A stretch of DNA of 64,000 nt from Acidimicrobiales bacterium (lineage in GTDB: Bacteria; Actinomycetota; Acidimicrobiia; Acidimicrobiales; JAKAVM01), in contig DAIDHF010000002.1 of the NCBI GenBank assembly GCA_027452005.1, positions 64,661 through 128,660 of the forward strand. Reading direction: 5' to 3'. The position numbers and the translations under genes are program-made. A model generated the notes under the pieces. It made no database searches. It was not told where the DNA came from and was given only the letters and a program-made list of their open reading frames with translations. Numbering within the stretch: position 1 is the first letter of the stretch; each line of letters opens with the position of its first letter. Shown here piece after piece: positions 44,579 through 53,391 of this stretch.

Positions 44579-45652
44579 CTAAATATCCCAACCCGATAGG
44601 TCAACCGCCCACTGATCCACCACATCTTCACCATCTAGGACGTAGATCTTGTCATGGTAGGCAATCGTTGGATCTATGTGGGCCGGAATAACTGAAATCA
44701 TGTCACCGACCTTTGAGGTACTATTGACGGGAAATCGTACAGCGGACGATATCTTGAGGCCGGTCTGTTCTTGGGGCACTTGGGTCAGTGAAAACGTGAT
44801 ATGCTCGTCAGAGCAGAACCACACGTCAGCACCTTGAATGGTTGGATTACCGTGGTCCATTCCAAGGGATTTGAGGCCAGCGTCACACACCATCCACCCC
44901 TGGGGATTTGTCGAGATTATAGTCGAGAGAACAGCCAGAGAGTTCTCGAAAGGCAGTTCCAACTTGGAATATGCGCTGTCCATAAACACATATGAGCCAG
45001 CCTGAATTTCGTTGGCCCACCTGTTTATCTCATAAGTCCCGGTTCCTCCAGCCGAGATTATGTCGCCTCCAACTTGTTCGTGTGCCTCTTTGAGAATATC
45101 CATGGCACGGTGAGTCTGCTCGGCTCTTTCACAAGCATCCTCGAGTCCAACGCAGTGACCTTCATAGCCCATTACCCCGCGAACATTGAGATTTCTGCGA
45201 CGAGCCAAATCAGCAATAGATCCCGCAAGAGCCGGTTCACATCCGCACCTTGGAAGGCCCACGTTTACGTCGACCAAGACATCTCTAATCCCAGCCAACG
45301 CAGCTTTTTCTACTGTTTCCTGCGAGTCTACAGCAATAGTGACTCTACCGTGGCTGTCTCTGGCAAAGTGAGCGAGCCGAGTCAAGAGCTTTGAGTTCAC
45401 GACCTCGTTGGCAACGAGAATATCTTCGCCAAGACCCCTACTAATTAGTCCGGCCGCCTCTCTAGGGGTAGCACAGGTAAAGTTAACGTGACCTAAGTCA
45501 GATTGGATCATGGCTATTTCAGTTGACTTGTGTGCCTTTACGTGGGGCCTCAGGCGCGTTCCAGGCAGGGTATTAGACATCGTCTGGATGTTCACTTTTG
45601 TCGCAGGCCCATCGGCTATTAGGCACGGGGTTGTTAGATCGTAGACTTTCAT
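44579..45652 (-). CDS. D-threonine aldolase / D-serine dehydratase-like PLP enzyme
   Basis: A 357-residue fold-type III PLP enzyme. The PLP lysine lies in LRPHVKAHKSTEIA (about 35-48) on an alanine-racemase-like barrel, and the C-terminal domain contains PAHIDPTIAYHD. In D-threonine aldolases the metal site is His-x-Asp at this place, while D-serine dehydratases have His-x-Cys; here it is HID, which favours an aldolase that cleaves D-threonine or other beta-hydroxy-D-amino acids to glycine and an aldehyde. This assignment rests on one motif and stays tentative. Divergent from the TauE-type exporter. Confidence 0.75.
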   Translation of the reverse strand: MKVYDLTTPCLIADGPATKVNIQTMSNTLPGTRLRPHVKAHKSTEIAMIQSDLGHVNFTCATPREAAGLISRGLGEDILVANEVVNSKLLTRLAHFARDSHGRVTIAVDSQETVEKAALAGIRDVLVDVNVGLPRCGCEPALAGSIADLARRRNLNVRGVMGYEGHCVGLEDACERAEQTHRAMDILKEAHEQVGGDIISAGGTGTYEINRWANEIQAGSYVFMDSAYSKLELPFENSLAVLSTIISTNPQGWMVCDAGLKSLGMDHGNPTIQGADVWFCSDEHITFSLTQVPQEQTGLKISSAVRFPVNSTSKVGDMISVIPAHIDPTIAYHDKIYVLDGEDVVDQWAVDLSGWDI

Positions 45653-45759
45653 GTACTAGAACTTTCTAGGGCTGACTCTATCTCAGGACGTCGGACTATG
45701 GAAATTATCCTAGCCGTTGAAAAATACAGTTGTACGGAGATTTGTACATTGGCTAGTGT

Positions 45760-46599
45760 ATGAATGTGGCACCCCTGGAATTCGTGATCATCCTATTTGT
45801 GGTGTCCATTTCAGCAGGTTTATTGGGATCGTTGGTCGGTCTAGGTGGAGGGGTCGTAATCGTGCCCGTCCTAACCCTGGTTTTTCATATAGACATCCGT
45901 CTTGCAATTGGCGCGTCGATTGTGGCCGTAATTGCCACCTCAAGTGGTGCAGCGGCCTCTTACGTGAAAGACCGCATGACCAATCTGCGGGCCGGAATGT
46001 TCCTAGAGATAGCTACCTCGACCGGGGCCATTTGTGGGGCCTTTTTGACAACCTATTTGCCGGTTAGATTCCTGTTTATCTTGTTTGCCTGCGTGTTGAC
46101 CTATTCAGGGCTAGCCATGTACTCCAAGAGGGAGGAAGCTGAGCTGTTGACCACCTCTAGTGACGCACTGGCCAACTCTTTTAAGCTTCACGGGTCATAT
46201 GTCGACAAGGCAAGCGGAGAACTTATAAGTTACAAGGTAACCAACACCAAGTTGGGACTCTTGTTGATGTATATCGCTGGAATGATTAGTGCATTACTGG
46301 GAATTGGTTCCGGGGCACTCAAGGTTCCGGCCATGGATCTGGCCATGCACATTCCACTGAAGGCATCGAGTGCAACTAGTAACTTTATGATCGGGGTAAC
46401 GGCGGCTGCTAGTGCTGGAGTTTACTTTGCCCGGGGAGATATCGACCCTATATTGGCTGCCCCAATTGCTCTTGGAGTTCTCGTGGGTGCCCTCGTGGGT
46501 TCACGACTGCTCGGGCGCCTGGATTCCAAGTACGTCAAGTTACTCTTTATAATGGCTATTGCAATGGTTGCGGTTGAGATGTTCGCGAAAGGGATATAG
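45760..46599 (+). CDS. TauE/SafE family anion exporter
   Basis: A 279-residue membrane protein with about eight helices. The two duplicated signatures are GSLVGLGGGVVIVPVL (about 28-43) and GMISALLGIGSGALKVPAM (about 173-191), diagnostic of the TauE/SafE (DUF81) family, which exports sulfite, sulfoacetate or related anions. A gene for the DUF1634 partner follows within 3 bases. Sulfur-anion export would suit the cysteine route 5 kb away, but that connection is only an inference. Confidence 0.88.
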   Translation: MNVAPLEFVIILFVVSISAGLLGSLVGLGGGVVIVPVLTLVFHIDIRLAIGASIVAVIATSSGAAASYVKDRMTNLRAGMFLEIATSTGAICGAFLTTYLPVRFLFILFACVLTYSGLAMYSKREEAELLTTSSDALANSFKLHGSYVDKASGELISYKVTNTKLGLLLMYIAGMISALLGIGSGALKVPAMDLAMHIPLKASSATSNFMIGVTAAASAGVYFARGDIDPILAAPIALGVLVGALVGSRLLGRLDSKYVKLLFIMAIAMVAVEMFAKGI

Positions 46600-46602
46600 A
46601 GG

Positions 46603-47046
46603 TTGGAAATCTCGACTGAATCAATATATACAAGTGACGGTCAGGACCAACAAGCTTCCAGAGACCGAAAGATGGAGCTTGCAATTGCAAGTGTCCTACG
46701 CGGAGGCGTGGTTTTGGCAATACTAACAATCATGGTTGGTCTCGTGATTATGTTTGTACATCACCATGATTACATGCCAAAGGCCGGCCATGTCTCTTAT
46801 AGGTCCTTGGTCGGCGATCACTACAAGTTTCCAGATTCAATAGCTGGAGTAGTAAGATCTTTGGGAAACGGTGACGGGGTAGGTATTGTTGTACTGGGTT
46901 TGGTGTTCTTGTTGGGTACCCCGATCGCCAGAGTGGTGACCGGGAATATTGAATTTTTACGTCAGCGCGACTGGAAGATGTCTCTGGTAACGTTTTTTGT
47001 GCTGGCGGTGTTACTTGTTTCTTTCATGCTCGGGAAACGGGGCTAA
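46603..47046 (+). CDS. DUF1634 membrane protein
   Basis: A 147-residue protein with three predicted helices. It begins with a polar stretch, then MELAIASVLRGGVVLAILTIMVGLVIMF (in parts), and carries NGDGVGIVVLGLVFLLGTPIARVV, both typical of DUF1634, a family routinely encoded next to TauE/SafE exporters and thought to be an accessory subunit. The TTG start at 46603 is uncertain (GAGG is only one base away); ATG 46672 is an alternative. Confidence 0.8.
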   Translation: MEISTESIYTSDGQDQQASRDRKMELAIASVLRGGVVLAILTIMVGLVIMFVHHHDYMPKAGHVSYRSLVGDHYKFPDSIAGVVRSLGNGDGVGIVVLGLVFLLGTPIARVVTGNIEFLRQRDWKMSLVTFFVLAVLLVSFMLGKRG

Positions 47047-47110
47047 AATAGCGATCGCGAGAGATGTTATAGTGTTGTTCAAAGAGAGGTAGTCCAAAAG
47101 GGGGCATCAA

Positions 47111-47956
47111 ATGCGTACGTTGACTCAGTCTCAACTATCCCAGGCCGTAAATGAGATTTCGGCCAACGGTTGGGTGGTTATTGAGGACATCATAGAACTG
47201 GATCTAATTGAGGAGATACACGACCAACTTGACCATCTAGAGAAAGAGCTAGACGTACAAAACGGGGAGAACCTTTTTGAGGGCACTCGCACTAGCCGGA
47301 TCTACAATCTACTCGCTCATGGGGAAACTTTTGAGAAGATGCCCGTGCACCAGAACGTATTGCCGGTAGTAGAAGGCGTTCTAGGCCCGGGGCTTACTAT
47401 TTCTTCACTCTCGTCAATTGCAATTGGCCCTGACGAAAAGGCTCAGCCAATTCACTCTGATGACCAGCTAATTCCTATCCCCAAGCCTCACCCACCAATT
47501 ATCTGCAACACGATGTGGGCAATTACTGACTTTACCGAGCAAAATGGGGCGACCAGGCTCGTCCCGGGCACACACACCAAGGATCACTCGCCAAACCCCC
47601 TTGGAAGCTATGAGACGATACCTGCCGAGATGACCCGGGGGAGTGTATTGTTCTGGGTTGGAAGCCTCTGGCACGGGGGAGGAGCCAACCTGACCAGTGA
47701 GCGCCGAGTGGGGGTGGCTTTGAACTACTGTGCTGGCTACATTCGCCAGCAAGAAAATCAACTGATGGGAGTACCATTTGAGCGACTGGCCCAGTTCTCG
47801 CATCGCTTGAAAGAGCTGGCCGGGCTCGGGATCTACAACGGTCTACTCGGGCACATAGACAAGCGCCATCCTTGTGAATTCCTATTCCATGACGGGTCAG
47901 AGGCCGGATTAATATGGGACTACGCAAAAGTTCCACCCGAGGACGCTAAGATCTAA
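47111..47956 (+). CDS. Phytanoyl-CoA dioxygenase (PhyH) family protein
   Basis: A 281-residue Fe(II)/2-oxoglutarate-dependent oxygenase-type protein. The iron-binding facial triad is visible: His115 and Asp117 in QPIHSDDQL and His188 in GSLWHGGGAN, with Arg about 198 in TSERRVGVAL as the 2-oxoglutarate anchor. The protein ends with LIWDYAKVPPEDAK. AAAAGGGGG is 5 bases before the ATG. Members hydroxylate varied small molecules, and no substrate is indicated. The gene is convergent with the acyl-CoA ligase. Confidence 0.85.
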   Translation: MRTLTQSQLSQAVNEISANGWVVIEDIIELDLIEEIHDQLDHLEKELDVQNGENLFEGTRTSRIYNLLAHGETFEKMPVHQNVLPVVEGVLGPGLTISSLSSIAIGPDEKAQPIHSDDQLIPIPKPHPPIICNTMWAITDFTEQNGATRLVPGTHTKDHSPNPLGSYETIPAEMTRGSVLFWVGSLWHGGGANLTSERRVGVALNYCAGYIRQQENQLMGVPFERLAQFSHRLKELAGLGIYNGLLGHIDKRHPCEFLFHDGSEAGLIWDYAKVPPEDAKI

Positions 47957-48016
47957 TAGCTCAACTGGTTGGTTTTAGGTCATGTATTCTCCTAACGCAC
48001 TACCCATGCTCAGGAC

Positions 48017-49738
48017 TCACATTGTTTCGGAGAAACTTACCTCGCCGGTGCCTCGAAGGATGTTCTTGAGAATCTTTCCCGAAGCGTTCCGGGGGAGATT
48101 GGTGTAGGTCAACTCCACGTAGGTCGGAACCTTGAACTTGGCCAGTCCAGCAGCTACCCAGTTGATAATATCCTGCTCACTCACTGTTACCCCGGGTTCG
48201 ACCCTAACGATGGCCTTAACCTCTTCACCTAGGGTTGGATGTGGAACTCCAATTACCGCTGCTTCTATTACCGCAGGGTGTTGCTCGAGACGATTTTCAA
48301 TCTCAACGCAGTACACGTTCTCGCCACCTCTGATAATCATGTCTTTAATCCGGTCAGTAATAAATAAGAAGCCGTCCTTGTCTACGTACCCAAGATCTCC
48401 AGTTCGAAGCCAGCCGTCTGGACTTAGGATCTCAGCGGTCTCTTTGGGTTTGTTCCAGTACCCGGGCATAATAATTGGGCCACGTATATGGATCTCTCCA
48501 ACTCGCCCAGCACCAAATTCCTCTCCGTCGTCTCCGACCACTTTTATCTCAACCACCGGAAGTGCTCGGCCTACCGAGTCGGGGTGGATCTCAATGTCGT
48601 CACCCGTGTTTATCGTAACCGCTGAGGAGGTCTCGGTAAGTCCGTATGCGTTGCCAACGCTGCGCACGTTCGGAAAGGTCTCGTGGATGCGGCGTTGAAG
48701 TTCTGATCCAGACGGAGAACCCCCGTATGAGATCGATCTTACCGAACTCAAGTCATAGCTAAAGCGGTTAGGGTCTTCCACGACGCGCCAGACCATGGTT
48801 GGTACGGCCGTCCAGACGGAGACGTGCTCTTGCTCGATCAGCTTCATTGCGGCCTCTGGTTCGAACTTGCCGGGTATCATAACCAGCTTCAACCCGGTCG
48901 CCATACCAATCACAAGTCCTGAGTGACAGCCAGACACGTGAAACAGGGGAGAGGTAAGCAGGCCGACCGGTTTGCCACTTGGGGGCATGAGAGAGCGCTC
49001 CGGGTTAACCAGGGCAGACGAGAACACGATAAAGAGGCTGTCTTGGAGGTTGGCAATCATCGACCTGTGGGTAGAAATTGCACCCTTGGGTCTCCCGGTA
49101 GTGCCTGAGGTATAAAAGATCACTGCCGGGTCGTCTTCGTCAATGGGAGGGACAAGACAATCGAGACCCGCTCCAAGAGTTAGGAGACTTGAAAATGGCA
49201 TGACCCTGGCGTCTCCAAACGAGCTGGTGTCTTCAAGGTCAGTTATGAACACCGCCTCTAGGTACTTTAGCTTGTCAAGTTCTCCGGCCAGGCGGTCAAA
49301 CCTGGCACTATCGGCTACAAGAATCTTTGATCCGGAGTCATCAAGTCCGTAGATTATCTCATCTGTATTCCACCAACCGTTGAGTCCGACCAGTACGGCC
49401 CCCATATTCACGGATGCCCAAAAGGACTGACACCACTCGGGATTGTTGGCCGACAGTACGGCCAGACGATCGCCTTGGCCCAGGCCGAACTCTTTCCCCA
49501 GGGCGGCCCCGATTGCATTCGACTGGTTTACAAAGGTTTCAAAACCAATCCTTCGGTCTGCATATACAATAAACTCGTCGCTATCGCCTCGCATCTTGGC
49601 TAAGTCGGTAATGTCTCGGAGGGATTTCATTCGGTTCTTGAACACACGCATTAGGTTGCCCTTGACGTGTTCGTGAGTCACCTCAAAGCCGCCCCCTGGC
49701 CCTGTGAGCTGGTCAAACACCTCTTGACTTGTTGGCAC
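48017..49738 (-). CDS. Acyl-CoA synthetase (AMP-forming)
   Basis: A 573-residue ANL-superfamily ligase that activates a carboxylic acid as acyl-AMP and then acyl-CoA. The P-loop-like A3 motif IFYTSGTTGRPKGA (about 209-222), the A5 text NAYGLTETSS (about 363-372), A7/A8 LRTGDLGYVDKDGFLFITDRIKDMI, and the catalytic Lys in RNASGKILKN are all present. A class I fatty-acid or aryl acid ligase is likely; substrate specificity cannot be read. GTG start. Convergent with the PhyH gene, with 60 bases between stops. Confidence 0.9.
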   Translation of the reverse strand: MPTSQEVFDQLTGPGGGFEVTHEHVKGNLMRVFKNRMKSLRDITDLAKMRGDSDEFIVYADRRIGFETFVNQSNAIGAALGKEFGLGQGDRLAVLSANNPEWCQSFWASVNMGAVLVGLNGWWNTDEIIYGLDDSGSKILVADSARFDRLAGELDKLKYLEAVFITDLEDTSSFGDARVMPFSSLLTLGAGLDCLVPPIDEDDPAVIFYTSGTTGRPKGAISTHRSMIANLQDSLFIVFSSALVNPERSLMPPSGKPVGLLTSPLFHVSGCHSGLVIGMATGLKLVMIPGKFEPEAAMKLIEQEHVSVWTAVPTMVWRVVEDPNRFSYDLSSVRSISYGGSPSGSELQRRIHETFPNVRSVGNAYGLTETSSAVTINTGDDIEIHPDSVGRALPVVEIKVVGDDGEEFGAGRVGEIHIRGPIIMPGYWNKPKETAEILSPDGWLRTGDLGYVDKDGFLFITDRIKDMIIRGGENVYCVEIENRLEQHPAVIEAAVIGVPHPTLGEEVKAIVRVEPGVTVSEQDIINWVAAGLAKFKVPTYVELTYTNLPRNASGKILKNILRGTGEVSFSETM

Positions 49739-49947
49739 TATACCCCCTTGGGATAACTACTCATTTCTACCACTTACTTGCAAGCTCACCTTTGAGTAAG
49801 GCAAGGCGAGCCCTTACTACCCCAGTTCCAAATACTAGCCTAAATGTTGGAGATATGAACCCAAATGGTGTGTCATCTTTCTAGTTGCCCGAGTTTTTGA
49901 GTAACCTAGGTAGTGTTCGTGGACCCGAAAGTCCACGTCCGATGAAT

Positions 49948-50022
49948 GGTGGCCGTAGCTCAGTTGGTTAGAGCGCCAGGTTGTGGCCCTGGAGGTCGGG
50001 GGTTCAAGTCCCCTCGGTCACC
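49948..50022 (+). tRNA. tRNA-His(GUG)
   Basis: Cloverleaf with the His-specific extra 5' G at 49948: acceptor GTGGCCG/CGGTCAC, D-arm GCTC...GAGC, anticodon loop TTGTGGC (anticodon GTG), T-arm GGGGGTTCAAGTCCCC and discriminator C at 50022. No CCA encoded; a T-run (50024-50028) follows as a possible terminator. The metallopeptidase gene on the other strand ends inside this tRNA. Confidence 0.95.
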
Positions 50023-50610
50023 CTTTTTGCCAAGACCGAGACTGTAGCCGTCCAGGTAGATCTGTGCGTTGTTGGTCCTCGGGAATTTGTTTGCTAGTTC
50101 ATAAAATGCACGGGAGTGATCGGGAACTATAAGGTGGACCAGTTCGTGGAAGACGACCGAGTCGATGACCCAACTCGGTACCCCTAACAGGCGATCTGAG
50201 ATTCGGATCTCTTTAGTCTCAAATGTGCAAGATCCCCATCGGGTGTTTTGATTTGAGACCCACCGAATAGACGATGGGAGGATACCGTTTAGATATTGAG
50301 AGCTCAACCTGGTTGCTCGATTCATTAGATATGCGTCATCTAGTTCCGGGTTATCAATTCTCTTGACTACCCGCTCAACGAGCCACTCGACCATCGAGTC
50401 CCTCTCTTTGGCACTAAGGCGAGCAGGGATGTTTACAATAATGCGACCGTTGGAGAAGTATGCAGATCCGGTCTTTTTTCTCCGGCTACTGGGTCGTATG
50501 TCAATTTCAGGCCTTGTGGAGCGCGCCCTAGGGTTAGTTGGGTAAGTCTCGGATACTAACGGATTGTTGGAAAGTTGATCAAAGGAGGTCTGTTGGTATC
50601 GTGATGCCAC
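49960..50610 (-). CDS. YgjP/SprT-type zinc metallopeptidase
   Basis: A 216-residue protein with the zinc-protease site FHELVHLIVPDHSRAFYEL (HExxH plus a downstream His), preceded by TRWGSCTFETKEIRIS. These are the marks of the YgjP-like metal-dependent peptidase family (PF01863), whose targets are unknown. Start GTG at 50610 with GATTGAGGG just before it. The last about 20 residues (GDRGDLNPRPPGPQPG...) are encoded by the antisense strand of tRNA-His, and the stop (49960) lies within that tRNA. The domain proper ends around residue 190, so the tail is probably an accidental extension. Confidence 0.82.
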   Translation of the reverse strand: MASRYQQTSFDQLSNNPLVSETYPTNPRARSTRPEIDIRPSSRRKKTGSAYFSNGRIIVNIPARLSAKERDSMVEWLVERVVKRIDNPELDDAYLMNRATRLSSQYLNGILPSSIRWVSNQNTRWGSCTFETKEIRISDRLLGVPSWVIDSVVFHELVHLIVPDHSRAFYELANKFPRTNNAQIYLDGYSLGLGKKGDRGDLNPRPPGPQPGALTN

Positions 50611-50666
50611 CCCTCAATCCTACTATTGGCCAACCGTCCACAGCGCGGTTATTATTTTACGGACTT

Positions 50667-50738
50667 GCGCCTCTAGCTCAATGGCAGAGCAACGGACTCT
50701 TAATCCGCAGGTTCTGGGTTCGAATCCCAGGGGGCGCA
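50667..50738 (+). tRNA. tRNA-Lys(CUU)
   Basis: A 72-nt cloverleaf: acceptor GCGCCTC/GGGGCGC, D-arm GCTC...GAGC, anticodon loop CTCTTAA (anticodon CTT), T-arm CTGGGTTCGAATCCCAG, discriminator A. CCA is not encoded. Confidence 0.95.
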
Positions 50739-51081
50739 CTGGAATAGAACAGGTCTGTGGTGGGCTTTATAAGGGACCACATTGACCTAAGTTCAGTTGG
50801 GCAGCACCGGCCCGGATTCGCTTGAGGAGTAACCAATTATCGTTTTGAAGCGCTCGCCTAACTGCCAGCGACACACGAATTATACTCGAAGGCCAATTCG
50901 AACGCGTTGTGCCTTTGGAGGACCCCCACCAAGGCACATTTGGAGAGCGATCAAAGAAAATAAGTGAGCCTGGCTCTAATTCAGTGAGCAATACGGTCCC
51001 ATAGGTCCCCAGGTGCCGTTAAAGTAGCAGACAAAAGTAAAATTCGGTCAATAAGTACTGGAAGATCCAAAAGGGGCACTT
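50739..51081. other. Non-coding stretch, no supported gene
   Basis: About 340 bases between tRNA-Lys and the glycine-rich protein gene. A weak 74-codon open frame exists on the minus strand (50767-50991) but it has no homology or ribosome site that I can see. The last 30 bases hold the AAAAGGGG ribosome site of the next gene. No promoter with both boxes was clear. Confidence 0.4.
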
Positions 51082-53340
51082 ATGAAGCATTCTTTAGTAA
51101 TCAATAGACAAACCAGCCTTTATCGGCGAGCGCTGGCGCTACTTGCGACTGTGGTTTTAGCGCTCGCCACCCTCTTGGGGATCGGTGTTTCAAAAGCTCA
51201 CGCCCTCGGAGCGGCTTGCGCCGCAGTTAGCGGGACCCTTGTCGGAACGAACTGCAGCGTTACCGAGACATCAACGACGACCCTGGCAATTCCTTCTGGG
51301 ATTTCCTCGATCACGATCGAAGCCGTGGGAGCTTCGGGTGGTAATGGAGGGCCCTCGACCGGACCCGCTGGAAGTGGTGGAGCTGGTGCTGTAGTAACGA
51401 CTACACAAGTCTTTACGTCGTCTATGTCCCCCCTTTCGATTGTGGTTGGGAGCCCCGGTGGGGCTGGTGGATCGGGCACTGCAGGTACAGGTGGAGCCTC
51501 GGGGACATTTTCCGGAGGTGCCGGGACGACTGATTCTTCTTATGGCGGTGGAGGCGGCGGCGGTGGCTGCACCTACGTACAGTCTTCGGGAGGAACTTAC
51601 CTAGCTGTTGCAGGTGGCGGCGGCGGCGGTGCAGGTGGCGGGGGCATTAATGCAGGCAACGGAGCTGGTGGAAGTGGTGGTTCAGGTTCGGTCGGGGCCG
51701 GGACTAGTGCTTCAAACGGCAATGCAGGTGGGGTGATCAATGGCAACGCCCATGGTGGAGCGGGAGGGACCGGTGGGACGGCCGGGGTTAGTTCTGGAGG
51801 TGTCGCAGGCGGAGGTTCAGGCGGTGGAGGCGGGGGATGTGGATCTGGAGGTAGCGGGGCTGGAGGCGGCGGCTCGGACAATTTCCCTGGAGGGGGTTGG
51901 GGCGCTGGCGGCGGCGGAGCTGGTGGTAGTTTCGCTACTGGTTCTTCTATTACATATTCGACCGCAGGCGTGGGGGCCGAGGTAGTCATCTCGTTCTCGA
52001 TCTTGCCAGGGACTCCAAATACTCCGACGGTTTCGGGTGGCCCTGAATCGGCTAGCATTTCATGGGTTGTCCCTTCAAACGGTGGTGATCCAATAACCGG
52101 TTTTACGATTACCCCTTATCTCTCGGGAGTGGTCCAGAGTTCAATCCCACTTACTGCTGGAGCCGTGGGTTCGTCGTTGGATCCGACTCAGGGCGCAACC
52201 GACACGTATACGGTTACCGGCCTTAGTCCGGGTAGTATCTACAGCTTCACTATTTCGGCAACAAATGGAGATGGAACTGGAGGGACGTCATCCCGGTCGA
52301 GTTCCGTAACAATTCTTTCACCTGCTCCGCAGGCTCAAACGAGTACGACTAGCATCACTACTTCGGCAACTTCGGTTGGGATTGGTCAGGCCGTAACGAT
52401 AACGGCGACGGTTTCCTCGATTGCAGGTCCCGCGTCTGGCACGGTGACCTTTAGTACTAACGGGCAATCGATTTCGAGTTGTGTCGATCTTCCAATTGGA
52501 CCGAAAGGAAGCGTAACTTGCCAGACCAGCTTCACGAGTGCCGGGACGCTACAGATCACGGCCGGGTACAACGGGACCTTACTTTTCGATCCCTCTAGTG
52601 CTAACGCCCAGATTACGGTTTCAGGTGTGACAACAACAACTGTTACGTCTACTTCTACGAGTTCAACTACCTCGACAACTACACCAACAACGTCGTCGAC
52701 TACAGCTGTTAGCCCGACCACCTCAACGACTTTAGGGACGGGGCCAAATGGTTCTGTACAGTCCTACATCGTGATTACCCCGAATGGAAAGACCGAGACC
52801 TTTGGGGGGTCCTCGGGACTTGGGACGTTGCAAAGCGAAGGAATTATCCCGGTAGCTCCCATTGTTGGTGATGCGATAACTCCATCTGGACGCGGATACT
52901 GGTTGGTGGGTTCAGATGGAGGGGTTTTCGCCTTCGGGGATGCCGGGTTTTTTGGGTCAACTGGAGGCAAGGTAGCTTCTAATGTTGTCGGACTGGCCCC
53001 AACCCCAGACGGACTAGGCTACTGGATCGTCGAATCGAACGGCACGGTTAAGGCTTTCGGTGATGCGACTGCGCTGCCAGCGTCATTGAGCCCGAATTTT
53101 GGGTCGGTAATATCTGTGGCTTCAAATTCGCAAGTATCTGGTTATTGGCTAGTAAACTCGGCGGGTGATGTGATCGGGGTAGGTAGCGCTAAGGTATTTG
53201 GGTCACTGGGATCGGTACATCTCGCGGCACCGATCGTCGCAATCCAGCCCACGCCAGATGGTCAAGGTTATTGGCTGATCGGGTCGGATGGTGGTGTCTT
53301 CGCATTCGGCGATGCTAGTTTTGATGGTTCGGGTGCCTGA
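51082..53340 (+). CDS. Secreted glycine-rich protein with FN3, Ig-like and GYWLV repeats
   Basis: A 752-residue exported protein. A signal peptide (about 1-42, ending AHALGA) is followed by a Gly-rich domain of about 240 residues similar in composition to PE_PGRS or glycine-rich autotransporters; it includes runs of six to eight Gly. A fibronectin type III domain (about 310-415) and a bacterial Ig-like domain (about 415-515, TVTFSTNGQSISSCVDLP) follow, then a Ser/Thr-rich stalk (about 515-555). The last about 190 residues carry degenerate copies of GYWLVGSDGGVFAFGDAGFFGS. Probably cell-surface adhesive. AAAAGGGG lies 5 bases upstream. Convergent with the LuxR-type regulator. Confidence 0.8.
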   Translation: MKHSLVINRQTSLYRRALALLATVVLALATLLGIGVSKAHALGAACAAVSGTLVGTNCSVTETSTTTLAIPSGISSITIEAVGASGGNGGPSTGPAGSGGAGAVVTTTQVFTSSMSPLSIVVGSPGGAGGSGTAGTGGASGTFSGGAGTTDSSYGGGGGGGGCTYVQSSGGTYLAVAGGGGGGAGGGGINAGNGAGGSGGSGSVGAGTSASNGNAGGVINGNAHGGAGGTGGTAGVSSGGVAGGGSGGGGGGCGSGGSGAGGGGSDNFPGGGWGAGGGGAGGSFATGSSITYSTAGVGAEVVISFSILPGTPNTPTVSGGPESASISWVVPSNGGDPITGFTITPYLSGVVQSSIPLTAGAVGSSLDPTQGATDTYTVTGLSPGSIYSFTISATNGDGTGGTSSRSSSVTILSPAPQAQTSTTSITTSATSVGIGQAVTITATVSSIAGPASGTVTFSTNGQSISSCVDLPIGPKGSVTCQTSFTSAGTLQITAGYNGTLLFDPSSANAQITVSGVTTTTVTSTSTSSTTSTTTPTTSSTTAVSPTTSTTLGTGPNGSVQSYIVITPNGKTETFGGSSGLGTLQSEGIIPVAPIVGDAITPSGRGYWLVGSDGGVFAFGDAGFFGSTGGKVASNVVGLAPTPDGLGYWIVESNGTVKAFGDATALPASLSPNFGSVISVASNSQVSGYWLVNSAGDVIGVGSAKVFGSLGSVHLAAPIVAIQPTPDGQGYWLIGSDGGVFAFGDASFDGSGA

Positions 53341-53391
53341 TCAACCGGTAAGGTTCAAGCGAGGCAGGCTAGAGGACTTCGAGTAGACTGC

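Noticed and set aside
50767-50991. 74-codon minus-strand open frame after tRNA-Lys
   Set aside because: No ribosome site, no family resemblance, and it lies in a short intergenic region; coding not supported.
51198-52058. Long minus-strand frames rich in proline opposite the glycine-rich gene
   Set aside because: They are the antisense reading of GGN codons in the glycine-rich domain; no ribosome site or homology.
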